DNA from: Streptomyces sp. NRRL S-118
GTDB taxonomy: Bacteria > Actinomycetota > Actinomycetes > Streptomycetales > Streptomycetaceae
Length of the DNA: 64,000 bases
Direction: 5' to 3'
Assembly (NCBI RefSeq): GCF_000716335.1
Contig: NZ_KL591004.1
Coordinates: 320,314-384,313 of the forward strand
Under the pieces are notes generated by a model, which did no database searches, was not told the DNA's origin, and worked only from the letters and a program-made list of their open reading frames with translations. Position 1 is the first letter of the stretch, and each line of letters opens with the position of its first letter. This document shows, one piece after another, positions 49,730 through 58,274 of the stretch. The position numbers and the translations under genes were made by a program.

Positions 49730-50911
49730 ATGGAACACATGACCGACACACTCCGCGCACCCTCACCGCCGCCGGCCGCCGCGCAACGGCTCGTCCTCCT
49801 CGACGTCCTGCGCGGGGTGGCCATCCTCGGCACCCTCATGACCAACGTCTGGGTCTTCACAGCGCCCGGCTCCGAGTGGGGCGTGCTGCAAGGCGGCCCG
49901 GACGCCGTGTCGTTCGGGTCGGTCCCCGAGGCCGCGGAGGGCGTGTTCCGGCTCCTCGCGGACGGCAAGTTCCTGTCGCTGCTGACGATCCTGTTCGGCG
50001 CCGGCCTCGCGATCCAGTACGAGTCGGCGGCGCGGCGCGGACAGCCGTGGCCCGGCCGCTACACATGGCGGGCGCTGTTCCTGTTCGCCGAGGGGACCGT
50101 GCACTTCGTGCTGGTCTTCGCGTGGGACGTGCTGATGGGGTACGCGGTGACCGCCCTGCTGGTGGCCTGGCTGCTGACGCGCTCGGAGCGGGCGCGGCGC
50201 CGGCTGATGTGGTGGGCGGCGGGGCTGCACCTGGCGGTGACGGGCCTGCTGACGGCGGCGCTGGCCACCGCCGACAACGGCTCCGGCACGGTCTCCGCGC
50301 GCGTCGTGGACCTGTACGCGCACGGCAGCTGGGCCGACCAGATCGCCTTCCGCCTGGAGAACGCGATCGCGCTGCGCCTGGAGCCGGTCTTCGGCTTCCT
50401 CCTCCTCGTGTTCCTGTTCCTGCTGGGCGTACGGCTCTTCCGCGCGGGCGCGTTCGGCGCGGGCGACACCGGGCGGCGGCTGCGCGCCCGGATGCTGGGC
50501 TGGGGCCTCGGGCTCGGCGTGCCGCTCAACGTGGCGGTGGCCCTGGCCGGCGCGGACTACCTCCTGCTGGGGCGGTACTGCGCGGCGCCCCTGATGGCCG
50601 TCGGGTACATCGGGCTCATCGGTGCGGTGGTGGACCGGGTGCGCCGCCCGGGGCCGTTCACGGCCGGGCTGACCTCCGTGGGCCGGATGGCCCTGAGCGG
50701 CTACGTCCTGCAGAACGTGCTGTGCGTGTTCGCCGCGTACGGCATCGGGCTGGGCCTGGCGGCCGGGCTCGGTGCCGCGTGGCGGCCGTGGTGGGTGATG
50801 GGGCTGTGGGCCGCGGTCTCGGCGCTGCTGCTGGTGGTGTCCACGCTGTGGCTGCGCCGCTTCGCGCACGGCCCGCTGGAGGCCGTGCAGAAGTGGGCGC
50901 TGCGGCGCTGA
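49730..50911 (+). CDS. DUF418 membrane protein
   Basis: A 393-residue polytopic protein (about nine to ten transmembrane helices) of the DUF418 family. The N-terminus RLVLLDVLRGVAILGTLMTN is the family start, with SLLTILFGAGLAIQYE and a C-terminal GRMALSGYVLQNVLCVFAAY. Its role is unknown; relatives are thought to be acyltransferase-like transporters of the cell envelope. The start may be ATG 49730 or ATG 49739. It ends directly against the convergent nucleoside hydrolase (TGATCA junction). Confidence 0.88.
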   Translation: MEHMTDTLRAPSPPPAAAQRLVLLDVLRGVAILGTLMTNVWVFTAPGSEWGVLQGGPDAVSFGSVPEAAEGVFRLLADGKFLSLLTILFGAGLAIQYESAARRGQPWPGRYTWRALFLFAEGTVHFVLVFAWDVLMGYAVTALLVAWLLTRSERARRRLMWWAAGLHLAVTGLLTAALATADNGSGTVSARVVDLYAHGSWADQIAFRLENAIALRLEPVFGFLLLVFLFLLGVRLFRAGAFGAGDTGRRLRARMLGWGLGLGVPLNVAVALAGADYLLLGRYCAAPLMAVGYIGLIGAVVDRVRRPGPFTAGLTSVGRMALSGYVLQNVLCVFAAYGIGLGLAAGLGAAWRPWWVMGLWAAVSALLLVVSTLWLRRFAHGPLEAVQKWALRR

Positions 50912-51847
50912 TCAGCCCCCGAGCACGCGCACGGCGTCGACGACGAGATCCCAGAACGCGGGGACGTCCACGTCGACGCCGACGTGCGCGTTGGGCGGGG
51001 CGCCCGTGACGCCGTCGAGGTCGACGACGGTGGCGCCGCGGGTGTGCGTGCCGGTCAGCTCGACGGCGACGGGCACGTGGACGAGGGTGATCAGCCCCGG
51101 GTCGACGAGGTGGGCGACGGTCAGCGGGTCGTGCAGCGGCGGCGCGGGGAAGCCGAAGACCTCGCGGTAGGTGGCACCGAAGTACGTCAGCAGCTCGGTG
51201 CACAGGCGCGCCAGCGGGGTGCCGAGCGCCTCGATGCGGGCGACCACGTCGGGGGTGGCGAGCACCTTGTGGCTGACGTTCAGCCCGATCATGGTGACCG
51301 GCAGTCCGCTGCCGAGGACGATGTCGGCCGCCTCCGGGTCCGCGAGGATGTTGAACTCGGCGGCCGGTGTCCGGTTGCCGCGGCCCGTGGACCCGCCCAT
51401 CAGCACGATCCGCCCGATCCGCGGGCCGAGTCCGGGGTGGGCGAGCAGGAGCGCGGCGATGTTGCTGAGCGGCCCGGTGGGCACGAGCGTCACCGGCTCC
51501 GGGTGCGCGAGCAGGGTGTCCCGCAGGAACGTGACGGCGTCCCGCCCGTCGACCGGCACGTCCGGCTCCCCGAAGCCGGGCCCGTCGAGCCCCGACTCCC
51601 CGTGGATGTTCCGCGCGACGATCCCCGCCCCGCGCAGCGGCCGTGCCAGCCCGGCGGCGATGGGGACGCCCCGGATGCCGGCGGCGGTGCAGACGCGGCG
51701 GGCGTTGAGGGTGGTCTTCTCCACGGTCTGGTTCCCGGCCACGGTGGTGATGCCGAGCAGCCGGACCGCGGGGTGGGCGGCGGCCAGCATGATGTTGAAG
51801 GCATCGTCGTGACCGGGGTCGCAGTCCAGGATCACCGGAATCGGCAT
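50912..51847 (-). CDS. inosine/uridine-preferring nucleoside hydrolase
   Basis: A 311-residue hydrolase that cleaves the N-glycosidic bond of ribonucleosides to give base and ribose. The Ca-binding aspartate cluster is IPVILDCDPGHDDAFNI at residues 3-19; GNQTVEKTTLNA, NIHGESGLDG, VTLVPTGPLSNIA and AEFNILADPEAA are family motifs. Cytoplasmic. The stop lies immediately beside the DUF418 stop. Confidence 0.95.
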   Translation of the reverse strand: MPIPVILDCDPGHDDAFNIMLAAAHPAVRLLGITTVAGNQTVEKTTLNARRVCTAAGIRGVPIAAGLARPLRGAGIVARNIHGESGLDGPGFGEPDVPVDGRDAVTFLRDTLLAHPEPVTLVPTGPLSNIAALLLAHPGLGPRIGRIVLMGGSTGRGNRTPAAEFNILADPEAADIVLGSGLPVTMIGLNVSHKVLATPDVVARIEALGTPLARLCTELLTYFGATYREVFGFPAPPLHDPLTVAHLVDPGLITLVHVPVAVELTGTHTRGATVVDLDGVTGAPPNAHVGVDVDVPAFWDLVVDAVRVLGG

Positions 51848-51968
51848 GGCGGTCGCCTTCCCTCCGCGGGGCTCCTGCCTCCGGCGGGGGACCCCGTTCC
51901 TCAGGCGCCCGCGCGCCCCTTCGGCTCACTCGCCGCAGGTCCCGGGAGTGACGGCCGTTTGCGGGCCA

Positions 51969-53141
51969 TCATTCCAGCGGAGGCGCGGTCCGTCGCCGGA
52001 CCCACCACAGGGTGGCCGCCGCGATGCAGGCCGAGGAGACGAAGGTGAGGGGCAGCAGGACGTGGGGGCCGTCGTCCGGGGCCGTCGCGCGGGCCTGCGG
52101 GGTCGCGGAGGGGCGGGCGGGAGCGGGGGCCGCGCGGACCGGGGCGGGGGATGCCGCGGGGCCCGCCGCGGTGGCGGCCGCCTTGGGCGGGGCCTGGAGC
52201 GAGCCGACCGGCCGGGCGCGGGGAGCGGCCGCGAAGCCCCAGTCGAGGAGCTGGCGCGCCTCCTCGTACACGGCGTACGCACCGCCGCGGCGGGGGTTCA
52301 TCACGGTGACGACGAGTGTGCGGCCGTTCCGGCGGGCGGCGGCGATCAGGGTGTGGCCCGCGCCGCTGGTGTAGCCGTTCTTGACGCCGAGGATGCCCGG
52401 GTAGCGGGCGACCCCGTCGTCGCCGGTGACCAGCCGGTTGGTGTTGCGGATGCCGTACGACCAGCCGCCTCCCGGGAACTTCGCGTACGGCGTGGCGCAG
52501 TAGCGGGCGAAGTCCGGGTCGCGCAGGCCGACGCGGGCGAACAACGCCAGGTCGTACGCGGAGGAGACCTGCCCGGGTTCGTCGTAGCCGTCCGGTGAGA
52601 CCACGTGCGTGTCCCGGGCGCCCAGGGCATCGGCGGTGGCCTGCATCTCGCGGGTGGTCGCCTGCCAGCCGCCGTTCAGGCCGGCCAGGACGCGCACCGC
52701 GTCGTTGCCGGAGCTGAGGAACACCCCGCGCCACAGGTCCGCCACCCGGTAGGTGACCTCCTCCTTCAGCCCGACGAGGCTGCTGCCCTCGCCGATGCCG
52801 ACGAGCTCGTGCCGGCTGACGGTGTGCGGCCGGTCCGGCGACAGGCCGTGCAGCGCGGTCAAGGCGAACAGCACCTTGAGGGTGGAGGCCGGGCGCAGCC
52901 GCTTGTGCGCGTCGCGCGCGGCGAGCACCGCGCCGCTGCCAGCGTCGGCGACCAGCCAGGAGCGGGCGGACACGCCGGGCGGGCGGGCCGTGCCGGGGGG
53001 CACGCGCACCTGGGTGCCGGAGCGGTGCAGGACGGAGGCGTCCACAGCCGGGCTGGGGCGTGGCGGCACGGGCTCCACCGGCAGCGGGGGCACCGCGGGG
53101 ATCAGGAAGAGGGCGGCGGCCGCGAGCGAGCTGACGATCAT
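51969..53141 (-). CDS. D-alanyl-D-alanine carboxypeptidase (peptidase S11)
   Basis: A 390-residue cell-wall enzyme. It has an N-terminal signal/anchor (IVSSLAAAALFLIPAVPPLP). The catalytic motifs are S86-T-L-K89 (ASTLKV), S144-G-N146 (LSSGNDAVR) and K253-N-G255 (VKNGYTSGAG, the KNG variant of KTG seen in this actinobacterial group). A Pro/Ala-rich linker leads to a C-terminal transmembrane segment (LLPLTFVSSACIAAATLWWV) with a basic tail. It trims pentapeptide stems in peptidoglycan. Divergent from the SsgA-like gene. Confidence 0.93.
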   Translation of the reverse strand: MIVSSLAAAALFLIPAVPPLPVEPVPPRPSPAVDASVLHRSGTQVRVPPGTARPPGVSARSWLVADAGSGAVLAARDAHKRLRPASTLKVLFALTALHGLSPDRPHTVSRHELVGIGEGSSLVGLKEEVTYRVADLWRGVFLSSGNDAVRVLAGLNGGWQATTREMQATADALGARDTHVVSPDGYDEPGQVSSAYDLALFARVGLRDPDFARYCATPYAKFPGGGWSYGIRNTNRLVTGDDGVARYPGILGVKNGYTSGAGHTLIAAARRNGRTLVVTVMNPRRGGAYAVYEEARQLLDWGFAAAPRARPVGSLQAPPKAAATAAGPAASPAPVRAAPAPARPSATPQARATAPDDGPHVLLPLTFVSSACIAAATLWWVRRRTAPPLE

Positions 53142-53289
53142 TCAGTCACGTTAAGGAGGCCCGCGCCGGTGCGCAGGGCGAGTGCGCCGGACGGACGACG
53201 CCCCTCCGCATTCGCATCAATCGGCGCTGCGCGGGCACTGGCAAGGGAGCCCGGGTACGGACAAGGCGAACTCTCCCCGGAGGGACGAC

Positions 53290-53700
53290 ATGACAGCGGA
53301 CGCGGTCCTGCGCGACAAGGTCTTCATGCGGCTGCTCCCGCAGATGGGCCAGGAGATCCCCGTCCTGGCCCACATGAGGTACGACCCGAGGGACCCGTAC
53401 GCCGTCACCGTGGAGTTCACGCACGGCGGCTGGGTCTACGCCGAATGGCGGCTGGACCGCGGCATGCTGCGGGACGGGATGCGCGGCGAGGTCGGCGAGG
53501 GCGACGTGCGGGTGTGGCCGCAGGTGGACGGCCCGCGCGAGGAGCTGTGCATCGAGCTGATGCGCAGCGCCGTCTTCACGGTGCGGACGCGCTCGCTGCT
53601 CCGGTTCCTGGACCGGACCTACGGGGCGGTGCCGGCGGGCGAGGAGCACGTGGAGCTGGACGAGTTCCTGGCGGAGGTCCTGAGCTCCGGCAGCCGGTAG
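53290..53700 (+). CDS. SsgA-like sporulation/cell-division regulator (SALP)
   Basis: A 136-residue SsgA/SsgB-family protein, found only in sporulating actinomycetes. Visible marks are VLAHMRYDPRDPYAVTVEFT, WRLDRGMLRDG, GEGDVRVWPQ and FTVRTRSLLRFLDRTY. SALPs guide septum placement and peptidoglycan processing during sporulation. I cannot say which paralog it is. AGGGACGAC precedes ATG 53290. It runs 16 bp into the fluoride-export operon on the same strand, which probably makes one transcript. Confidence 0.93.
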   Translation: MTADAVLRDKVFMRLLPQMGQEIPVLAHMRYDPRDPYAVTVEFTHGGWVYAEWRLDRGMLRDGMRGEVGEGDVRVWPQVDGPREELCIELMRSAVFTVRTRSLLRFLDRTYGAVPAGEEHVELDEFLAEVLSSGSR

Positions 53701-53716
53701 CTGAGATCCTGGAGCC

Positions 53717-54133
53717 GTGGATGGGGCACGAGGCCGGGAGCTCGCCGTCGTGGGCGTGGTGGCCGCCGGAGGAGCGCTGGGGGCGGCGGCCCGGTACGGG
53801 GTGTCGCTGGCGTGGCCGGCGGCGCCGGGCGGCTTCCCGTGGGCGACGCTGTGGATCAACGGGTCGGGGTGCGCGCTGATCGGCGTGCTGCTGGTGGCGA
53901 TCACGGAGGGCGGGGCGCCGGTGCACCGGCTGGTGCGGCCGTTCCTGGGTACCGGGGTGCTGGGCGGGTTCACCACGTTCTCCACGTACGCGGGGGACGT
54001 CGAGCGGCTGCTGCGGCGGCACGAGACGGCGACGGCGCTGGGGTATCTGTGGGCGACGGTCGTCGTGGCGCTGGGCGCCGTCTGGTCGGCGGCGTGGGCG
54101 ACGCGGCGGGTACTGGTGCGGAGGGCGGCGTGA
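53717..54133 (+). CDS. crcB: fluoride exporter CrcB (Fluc) subunit 1
   Basis: A 138-residue CrcB/Fluc channel subunit with four transmembrane helices. Family marks are [36 protein letters not shown] and [20 protein letters not shown]. It exports fluoride, probably as a heterodimer with the second CrcB two genes on. Start GTG 53717; TGATG overlap with the DUF190 gene. No fluoride riboswitch is visible in the 16-bp gap upstream. Confidence 0.93.
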   Translation: MDGARGRELAVVGVVAAGGALGAAARYGVSLAWPAAPGGFPWATLWINGSGCALIGVLLVAITEGGAPVHRLVRPFLGTGVLGGFTTFSTYAGDVERLLRRHETATALGYLWATVVVALGAVWSAAWATRRVLVRRAA

Positions 54134-54495
54134 TGAGGACGAGCGGCGCGCTGCGGCTGACGGTCCTGGTGGGGGAGGGCGACCGGTGGCGGCACCGGCC
54201 GCTGCACGCGGAGATCGTGCACCGGGCGCGGGAGGCGGGGCTGGCGGGTGCGAGCGTGTTCCGCGGCGTGGAGGGCTTCGGGTCGTCGTCCGTGGTGCAC
54301 ACGGCGCGGCTGCTGTCGCTGAGCGAGGACCTGCCGGTGGCGGTGGTGATCGTGGACGAGGAGGAGCGGGTACGGGCGTTCCTGCCGCGGCTGGAGGAGC
54401 TGCTGGCCCGCCGGGGCGACGGCGCCGCGGACGGGGCGGGGGCGGCGGCCGAGGGGCTGGTGACACTGGAGCGGTGCGAGGTCGTGCGGTGGTGA
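54133..54495 (+). CDS. DUF190 protein
   Basis: A 120-residue cytoplasmic protein of the DUF190 family, related to PII-like signalling folds: [20 protein letters not shown], then [20 protein letters not shown] and [20 protein letters not shown]. It sits between two crcB genes with 1-bp and 4-bp overlaps, the usual actinobacterial arrangement, and probably modulates the exporter or senses a ligand. Confidence 0.93.
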   Translation: MRTSGALRLTVLVGEGDRWRHRPLHAEIVHRAREAGLAGASVFRGVEGFGSSSVVHTARLLSLSEDLPVAVVIVDEEERVRAFLPRLEELLARRGDGAADGAGAAAEGLVTLERCEVVRW

Positions 54496-54845
54496 ACTGG
54501 CTGCTGGTGCTGGCGGGCGGCGCGATCGGGGCCCCGCTGCGGTACCTGACGGACCGTGCCGTGCAGGCGCGCCACGACTCGGTGTTCCCCTGGGGCACCT
54601 TCACCGTCAACGTGTCGGGCTGTCTGCTGCTGGGGCTGCTGACGGGCGCCGCGTCGCAGGTGCAGCTGCTGCTGGGAACGGGGCTGTGCGGGGCGCTGAC
54701 GACGTACTCGACGTTCTCGTACGAGACGCTGCGGCTGGCCGAGACGGGCGCGCGGCTGTACGCGGCGGTCAACGTGGTGGCGAGCGTGACGGCGGGCCTA
54801 GGCGCGGCGTTCGCGGGGGTGGCGCTCGCGACCGGTGGCCGGTGA
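54492..54845 (+). CDS. crcB: fluoride exporter CrcB (Fluc) subunit 2
   Basis: A 117-residue second CrcB subunit with four transmembrane helices: [37 protein letters not shown] and [19 protein letters not shown] (TTYSTF in place of TTFSTY). It begins at GTG 54492 inside the DUF190 stop. Its TGA stop lies inside the first unit of a tandem repeat. Confidence 0.92.
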   Translation: MNWLLVLAGGAIGAPLRYLTDRAVQARHDSVFPWGTFTVNVSGCLLLGLLTGAASQVQLLLGTGLCGALTTYSTFSYETLRLAETGARLYAAVNVVASVTAGLGAAFAGVALATGGR

Positions 54846-54922
54846 TCGTCCTTCCCCGTGGCCGGTGATCGCCCCCCGGTCGCTGGTGATCGTCTCCCGC
54901 CGGCCGGTGATCGTCCCCCGGC
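54837..54922. repeat. four-copy 21-23 bp imperfect tandem repeat
   Basis: Four units (54837-54859, 54860-54880, 54881-54901, 54902-54922) share the core GGTGATCGTC or GGTGATCGCC. The first unit contains the stop codon of the second crcB gene. Confidence 0.8.
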
Positions 54923-54951
54923 GCGCGAACGGGTGGGGCTCCTGGTAATAA

Positions 54952-54970
54952 TGAGGCAAGGCTTGCCTAA
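54952..54970 (+). promoter_or_regulatory. DmdR/IdeR-type iron box
   Basis: A 19-bp near-palindrome, TGAGGCAAG-G-CTTGCCTAA, very close to the DtxR-family consensus TTAGGTTAGGCTCACCTAA. It overlaps a TAATAAT stretch that could be the -10 region, 24 bp before the FhuF-like gene. It predicts repression by iron. Confidence 0.8.
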
Positions 54971-54993
54971 CCGCTGATGCCTCGTCGATCAGG

Positions 54994-55785
54994 ATGCGTA
55001 TGCCCTCCACCGTCGCACCGCCGCCGTCCCTCCGCACCTCCGCGGTGGAGCGGGTCACCGCCGCGTACCGCTCGATGGCCGCCGTCTCGCCCGTCCTGCG
55101 GTTCGAGGTCGGCGCGCCGGACGCGGGCGGCCACGACGGTGACGGCCCGGTGCCCGGGCGGCGCCTCGTGCGGGACCCCGAGGCGCTGGCGGCGCTGGTC
55201 GCGGCCGAGGAGCGCCGGGTCCGGGAGCTCTACGGCGTGCGGCCCCGGCGCGACGTCGCCCCCACGTGGGTGCTGCACCGGTACGCGTTCACCGTCGCCC
55301 TCGCCATGAGCGGCCCCTGGTACCTGGAAGGCTGCGCACCGCGGCTGACCCCGGACGGCGTCGCGTACGACGGGCGGACCCGGCGGCTGGTGGTGTCCCC
55401 GGCCGAAGCGGCCACCGCCCGCGCCCTCGACGCACAGGAGCTCCGCGGGGCGATCGCCGCGCACCTCGGCCCGGTCCTGGAAGCCTTCCGCCCGCTGGTG
55501 CGCCGCGGCGAACACGGCATGTGGGCGCTGGTCACCGACGCGATGGCCCAGGGACTGTGGCACCTGGGCCGCGCCCAGGGCGACCCCTGGCCCGCGGCCC
55601 ACGCCGCCGAAGCCCTGCTGCCCGGCCGCACGCCCCCGCTCGCCGGCGCGGCCGCCTTCCGTCCGGACCCGGCGGCCTGCGGCGAGCCGACCCGGACGCG
55701 CGCCGGCTGCTGCCTGCTCTACACGCTGCGCCCGGAGGAGATCTGCTCCACCTGCCCGCGCCGCGGCCGGTCGCGCACCGCGTAG
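54994..55785 (+). CDS. FhuF-like [2Fe-2S] siderophore-iron reductase
   Basis: The protein is 263 residues with the FhuF C-terminal iron-sulfur signature CCLLYTLRPEEICSTC (CC-x10-C-x2-C), preceded by a helical body (FTVALAMSGPWYLEGCAPRL; GMWALVTDAMAQGLWHLGRA). Such proteins release iron from imported ferric siderophores by reduction in the cytoplasm. ATG 54994 or 55000 may be used. The iron box upstream supports the assignment. No siderophore transporter is in the window. Confidence 0.88.
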   Translation: MRMPSTVAPPPSLRTSAVERVTAAYRSMAAVSPVLRFEVGAPDAGGHDGDGPVPGRRLVRDPEALAALVAAEERRVRELYGVRPRRDVAPTWVLHRYAFTVALAMSGPWYLEGCAPRLTPDGVAYDGRTRRLVVSPAEAATARALDAQELRGAIAAHLGPVLEAFRPLVRRGEHGMWALVTDAMAQGLWHLGRAQGDPWPAAHAAEALLPGRTPPLAGAAAFRPDPAACGEPTRTRAGCCLLYTLRPEEICSTCPRRGRSRTA

Positions 55786-55820
55786 CGGTCCACGGCCGCC
55801 GACCGCGCGCCCGGGAGACG

Positions 55821-56417
55821 TCAGACCAGCAGGAACGCCGTCGCCGTCGCCGCGCCCAGCGACGCCCCGGCGACCGTCTGCGCGACCGTGTGGTACCGCA
55901 GCGCCACCCGCGACCAGCAGACGGCGGCGGTCATCGCGTACCCCAGGAGCCACCAGGGCGAGTGCGCGACGGACAGCAGGGCCACGACGGCCGAGGCGAC
56001 CGCGGCGTCGACCGAGATCTTCCACACGGTGTTCACCGCGAGCAGCCCCACCGTCATCACCCACAGCGCGAGCATCGCCGCGAGGATGCCGGCCGGCGCG
56101 TGCCCGGCCACCATGACCAGCGACCCCGTACCGATCGAGCCGAGGATCACGAAGAAGATGGGCGCCCGCTTGGTGCGGTCGACGACGTGCCGGTCGCCCC
56201 ACGTGCCGCGCTTGCGCTCCCACTCGATGTACGCGGCGGGCACCAGCCCCGCGCACAGCGCCCCGAGCAGCCCCCACAGCAGACCGCTCCAGTGCCCGGC
56301 GGCCGCCCAGCCGATGGCGAGCATGCCGATGAGCAAGACGTTTCGGGGCTGGAAGACGTCGGTGACGGCCCGGGCCGCCGTACGGGTGTCCTCGGGGGTG
56401 CCGGTGGTGGTGCTCAC
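55821..56417 (-). CDS. PAP2-like membrane protein (degenerate active site)
   Basis: A 198-residue membrane protein with about five to six transmembrane helices. The C-terminal SRVALRYHTVAQTVAGASLG resembles motif 3 of PAP2 phosphatases (SRx5Hx3D) but has Gln in place of Asp. Motif 1 (KRAPIFF) and motif 2 (KISVDAA) are also weak. It may be an inactive or altered lipid phosphatase. GTG start 56417 overlaps the transporter-like gene stop (GTGA). Last gene of a four-gene operon. Confidence 0.8.
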   Translation of the reverse strand: MSTTTGTPEDTRTAARAVTDVFQPRNVLLIGMLAIGWAAAGHWSGLLWGLLGALCAGLVPAAYIEWERKRGTWGDRHVVDRTKRAPIFFVILGSIGTGSLVMVAGHAPAGILAAMLALWVMTVGLLAVNTVWKISVDAAVASAVVALLSVAHSPWWLLGYAMTAAVCWSRVALRYHTVAQTVAGASLGAATATAFLLV

Positions 56418-57643
56418 GCGCTCTTCTCCAGGGGCCGCAGCAGCGCCTCGGCCCGCTCGCCGTCGATCGTCCGGTAGGCGGCCGCCACCCGCACCAGCCA
56501 GGCGACCTCGTCGTCCTGGTCGGCGGCGTGCTTGGCCTCGATGGCCGCGGCCTTGCCGGCGGGCGCCCCACCCGCCTTGGCGGCCAGCGCCGCCTTGATC
56601 CAGTAGGCGTCGGCGAGCGGTCCCGGCTCGCCGCCCGCGGCGGCCCGCGCCGCGTCCACCAGCCCGTCGGTGACGTAGTGCCGCAGCTTCTCGACCGCGT
56701 CCGCGATGTCGGCGGCCCAGCGGTCCACGCGCAGGTCGGCCGGGGTGCCGAACCGGGTCAGCTCACGGGCGAGCGACGCCGGCGGCTCGAAGGGCTGGTC
56801 GGGGAAGGCGGCCATCAGCTCCCGCCACAGCGGGTGCAGCCGGGCCTGCGCCCGCCACAGCTTCACGCGCCGCCACCCCTTGCTGAAGGCGGGGATGGAC
56901 GCGCCCACCGCGAAGAGGGCGAACAGCACGATCTGCGCGGCCTCGGTCGCCTTGTCGAAGGTCTGCGCGAAGGCGCGGCCGGGCTGCTCCACCACGCTGA
57001 TCCACAGGAACAGCGTCCGGCTGACGGTGTAGCCGACGCCGATGACCATGGCGCACGTCATCATGCCGAGCCCGATCCGCAGGTGGCGCAGCGTGGCATT
57101 GGCCGTCGCCAGCCCCCACTGGTACGCGCACACGGCGGACGCGGCGCCCAGGTACAGGTAGAACACGCTCATGTAGAGCGTGGCGCCCCCCTGTCCGGCG
57201 TGGTCGGAGACGAAGCGGTCGGAGGGGACGGACCGGTCCACGACGGTGAAGAACAGGACGGTCAGCAGGATCAGCGTGGCCAGGGACGCCTTGGCCGCCA
57301 CGTGCTGCACCCCCCGCGCGAACCGCACGTGCCGCGGCACGGTCCCGCCCTCCGGGTAGTGGCCGTAGATGGCGACGATGTAGCTGAGAATGGCCAGAAT
57401 CGCGATGGTCGCCGTGTAGTGCTTGATGAGGACCGCGAGGTCGACGACCGGGCTGTCGTTGAGCCCGGTGCGCACCACGGGCGTCTTGGTCCACAGGGCC
57501 ACGGCGAACCCGGCGTAACAGCCCCACAGCGCCCGGCGCCGCTTGTCCTCCTCGTCGCCCCACAGGGCGGCGGGCATGCGCCACAGCGCGACGGCGGTCA
57601 TCAGGCCGGCTATGAGGTAGTCGGCGAGGTCGAGGGCGGTCAC
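56414..57643 (-). CDS. MAB_1171c-type membrane protein (putative transporter/sensor)
   Basis: A 409-residue protein with about seven transmembrane helices in the first 270 residues (LADYLIAGLMTAVALWRMP, TATIAILAILSYIVAIYG, LATLILLTVLFFTVVD, LRIGLGMMTCAMVIGVGYTV, IVLFALFAVGASIP) and a cytoplasmic helical tail of about 140 residues. It resembles the actinobacterial MAB_1171c family of putative transporters, which co-occurs with ImmA/IrrE-like proteases and XRE regulators. Overlaps both neighbours by 4 bp (GTGA). It could be the membrane receiver or effector of the operon; substrate unknown. Confidence 0.85.
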   Translation of the reverse strand: MTALDLADYLIAGLMTAVALWRMPAALWGDEEDKRRRALWGCYAGFAVALWTKTPVVRTGLNDSPVVDLAVLIKHYTATIAILAILSYIVAIYGHYPEGGTVPRHVRFARGVQHVAAKASLATLILLTVLFFTVVDRSVPSDRFVSDHAGQGGATLYMSVFYLYLGAASAVCAYQWGLATANATLRHLRIGLGMMTCAMVIGVGYTVSRTLFLWISVVEQPGRAFAQTFDKATEAAQIVLFALFAVGASIPAFSKGWRRVKLWRAQARLHPLWRELMAAFPDQPFEPPASLARELTRFGTPADLRVDRWAADIADAVEKLRHYVTDGLVDAARAAAGGEPGPLADAYWIKAALAAKAGGAPAGKAAAIEAKHAADQDDEVAWLVRVAAAYRTIDGERAEALLRPLEKSA

Positions 57644-58203
57644 GGGGAGTCCTTGTCGGTGGTACGGCGGAAGAAGCCGCGCCGGCGGTGGGCGACGGGG
57701 CGGGACAGGGAGTTGGCGAGCCGCCCCACCATGTCATCGCTCGTCACCTCGCGCGCCATCCGCGGGATCAGCGACGCGCCGAATTCGGCCACTCGTTCGT
57801 CGTGGGTGTCGTACTGCGCCCGCGCCTGCACCGTGGCGCCCGAGGCGAGCACCCGGGATATCAGGGAGGTGTCGAAGACGGGCAGGAGACGGCGCAGTTG
57901 CTCGGCGTCGAGGGTGGTGCCGTGGTCGAACCACTCGTGGCACAGCTCGTGCAGGATGACGTGCTGCGTCTGGTACGCGGTCGGACGGCGGCGGTACAGG
58001 ACGAAGCTGGTGGTGCCGGTGGTGAGGCGCAGTCCGCAGGCGGCGTTGACCCGGGCCAGCCGGTCGGGCAGTTCGCGCAGCACGATGGTGCGGCCCCGGG
58101 CCGCCTCCATGTTCGCCACCAGCGCTTCGATGGTGAAGGGCGAGGGGAGGGGAAGGTCCGCCAGACCGGCTTCGCACTCTTTGCGCAGCTTGCGCAGGGA
58201 CAT
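57640..58203 (-). CDS. ImmA/IrrE-like zinc metalloprotease
   Basis: A 187-residue soluble protein with a zinc site HELCH at residues 85-89 (HExxH, followed by EWFDH), the ImmA/IrrE/Peptidase_M78 pattern. In known systems such proteases cleave a cognate XRE repressor on a signal; here the XRE gene is immediately upstream. N-terminal helices (RKLRKECEAGLADLPLPSPF) and a basic Arg-rich tail flank the core. A third zinc ligand cannot be fixed by eye. It is coupled (GTGA) to the membrane-protein gene. Confidence 0.88.
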   Translation of the reverse strand: MSLRKLRKECEAGLADLPLPSPFTIEALVANMEAARGRTIVLRELPDRLARVNAACGLRLTTGTTSFVLYRRRPTAYQTQHVILHELCHEWFDHGTTLDAEQLRRLLPVFDTSLISRVLASGATVQARAQYDTHDERVAEFGASLIPRMAREVTSDDMVGRLANSLSRPVAHRRRGFFRRTTDKDSP

Positions 58204-58274
58204 GGGGTGCTGCCTCTTACGTCCGTCAGTCCGTCGTCGTCACGCGTGCGTGTGACGACGTGCGGTCGGCGAGT

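Noticed and set aside
53701..53716. Fluoride riboswitch in front of crcB
   Set aside because: The gap is only 16 bp, too short for the aptamer.
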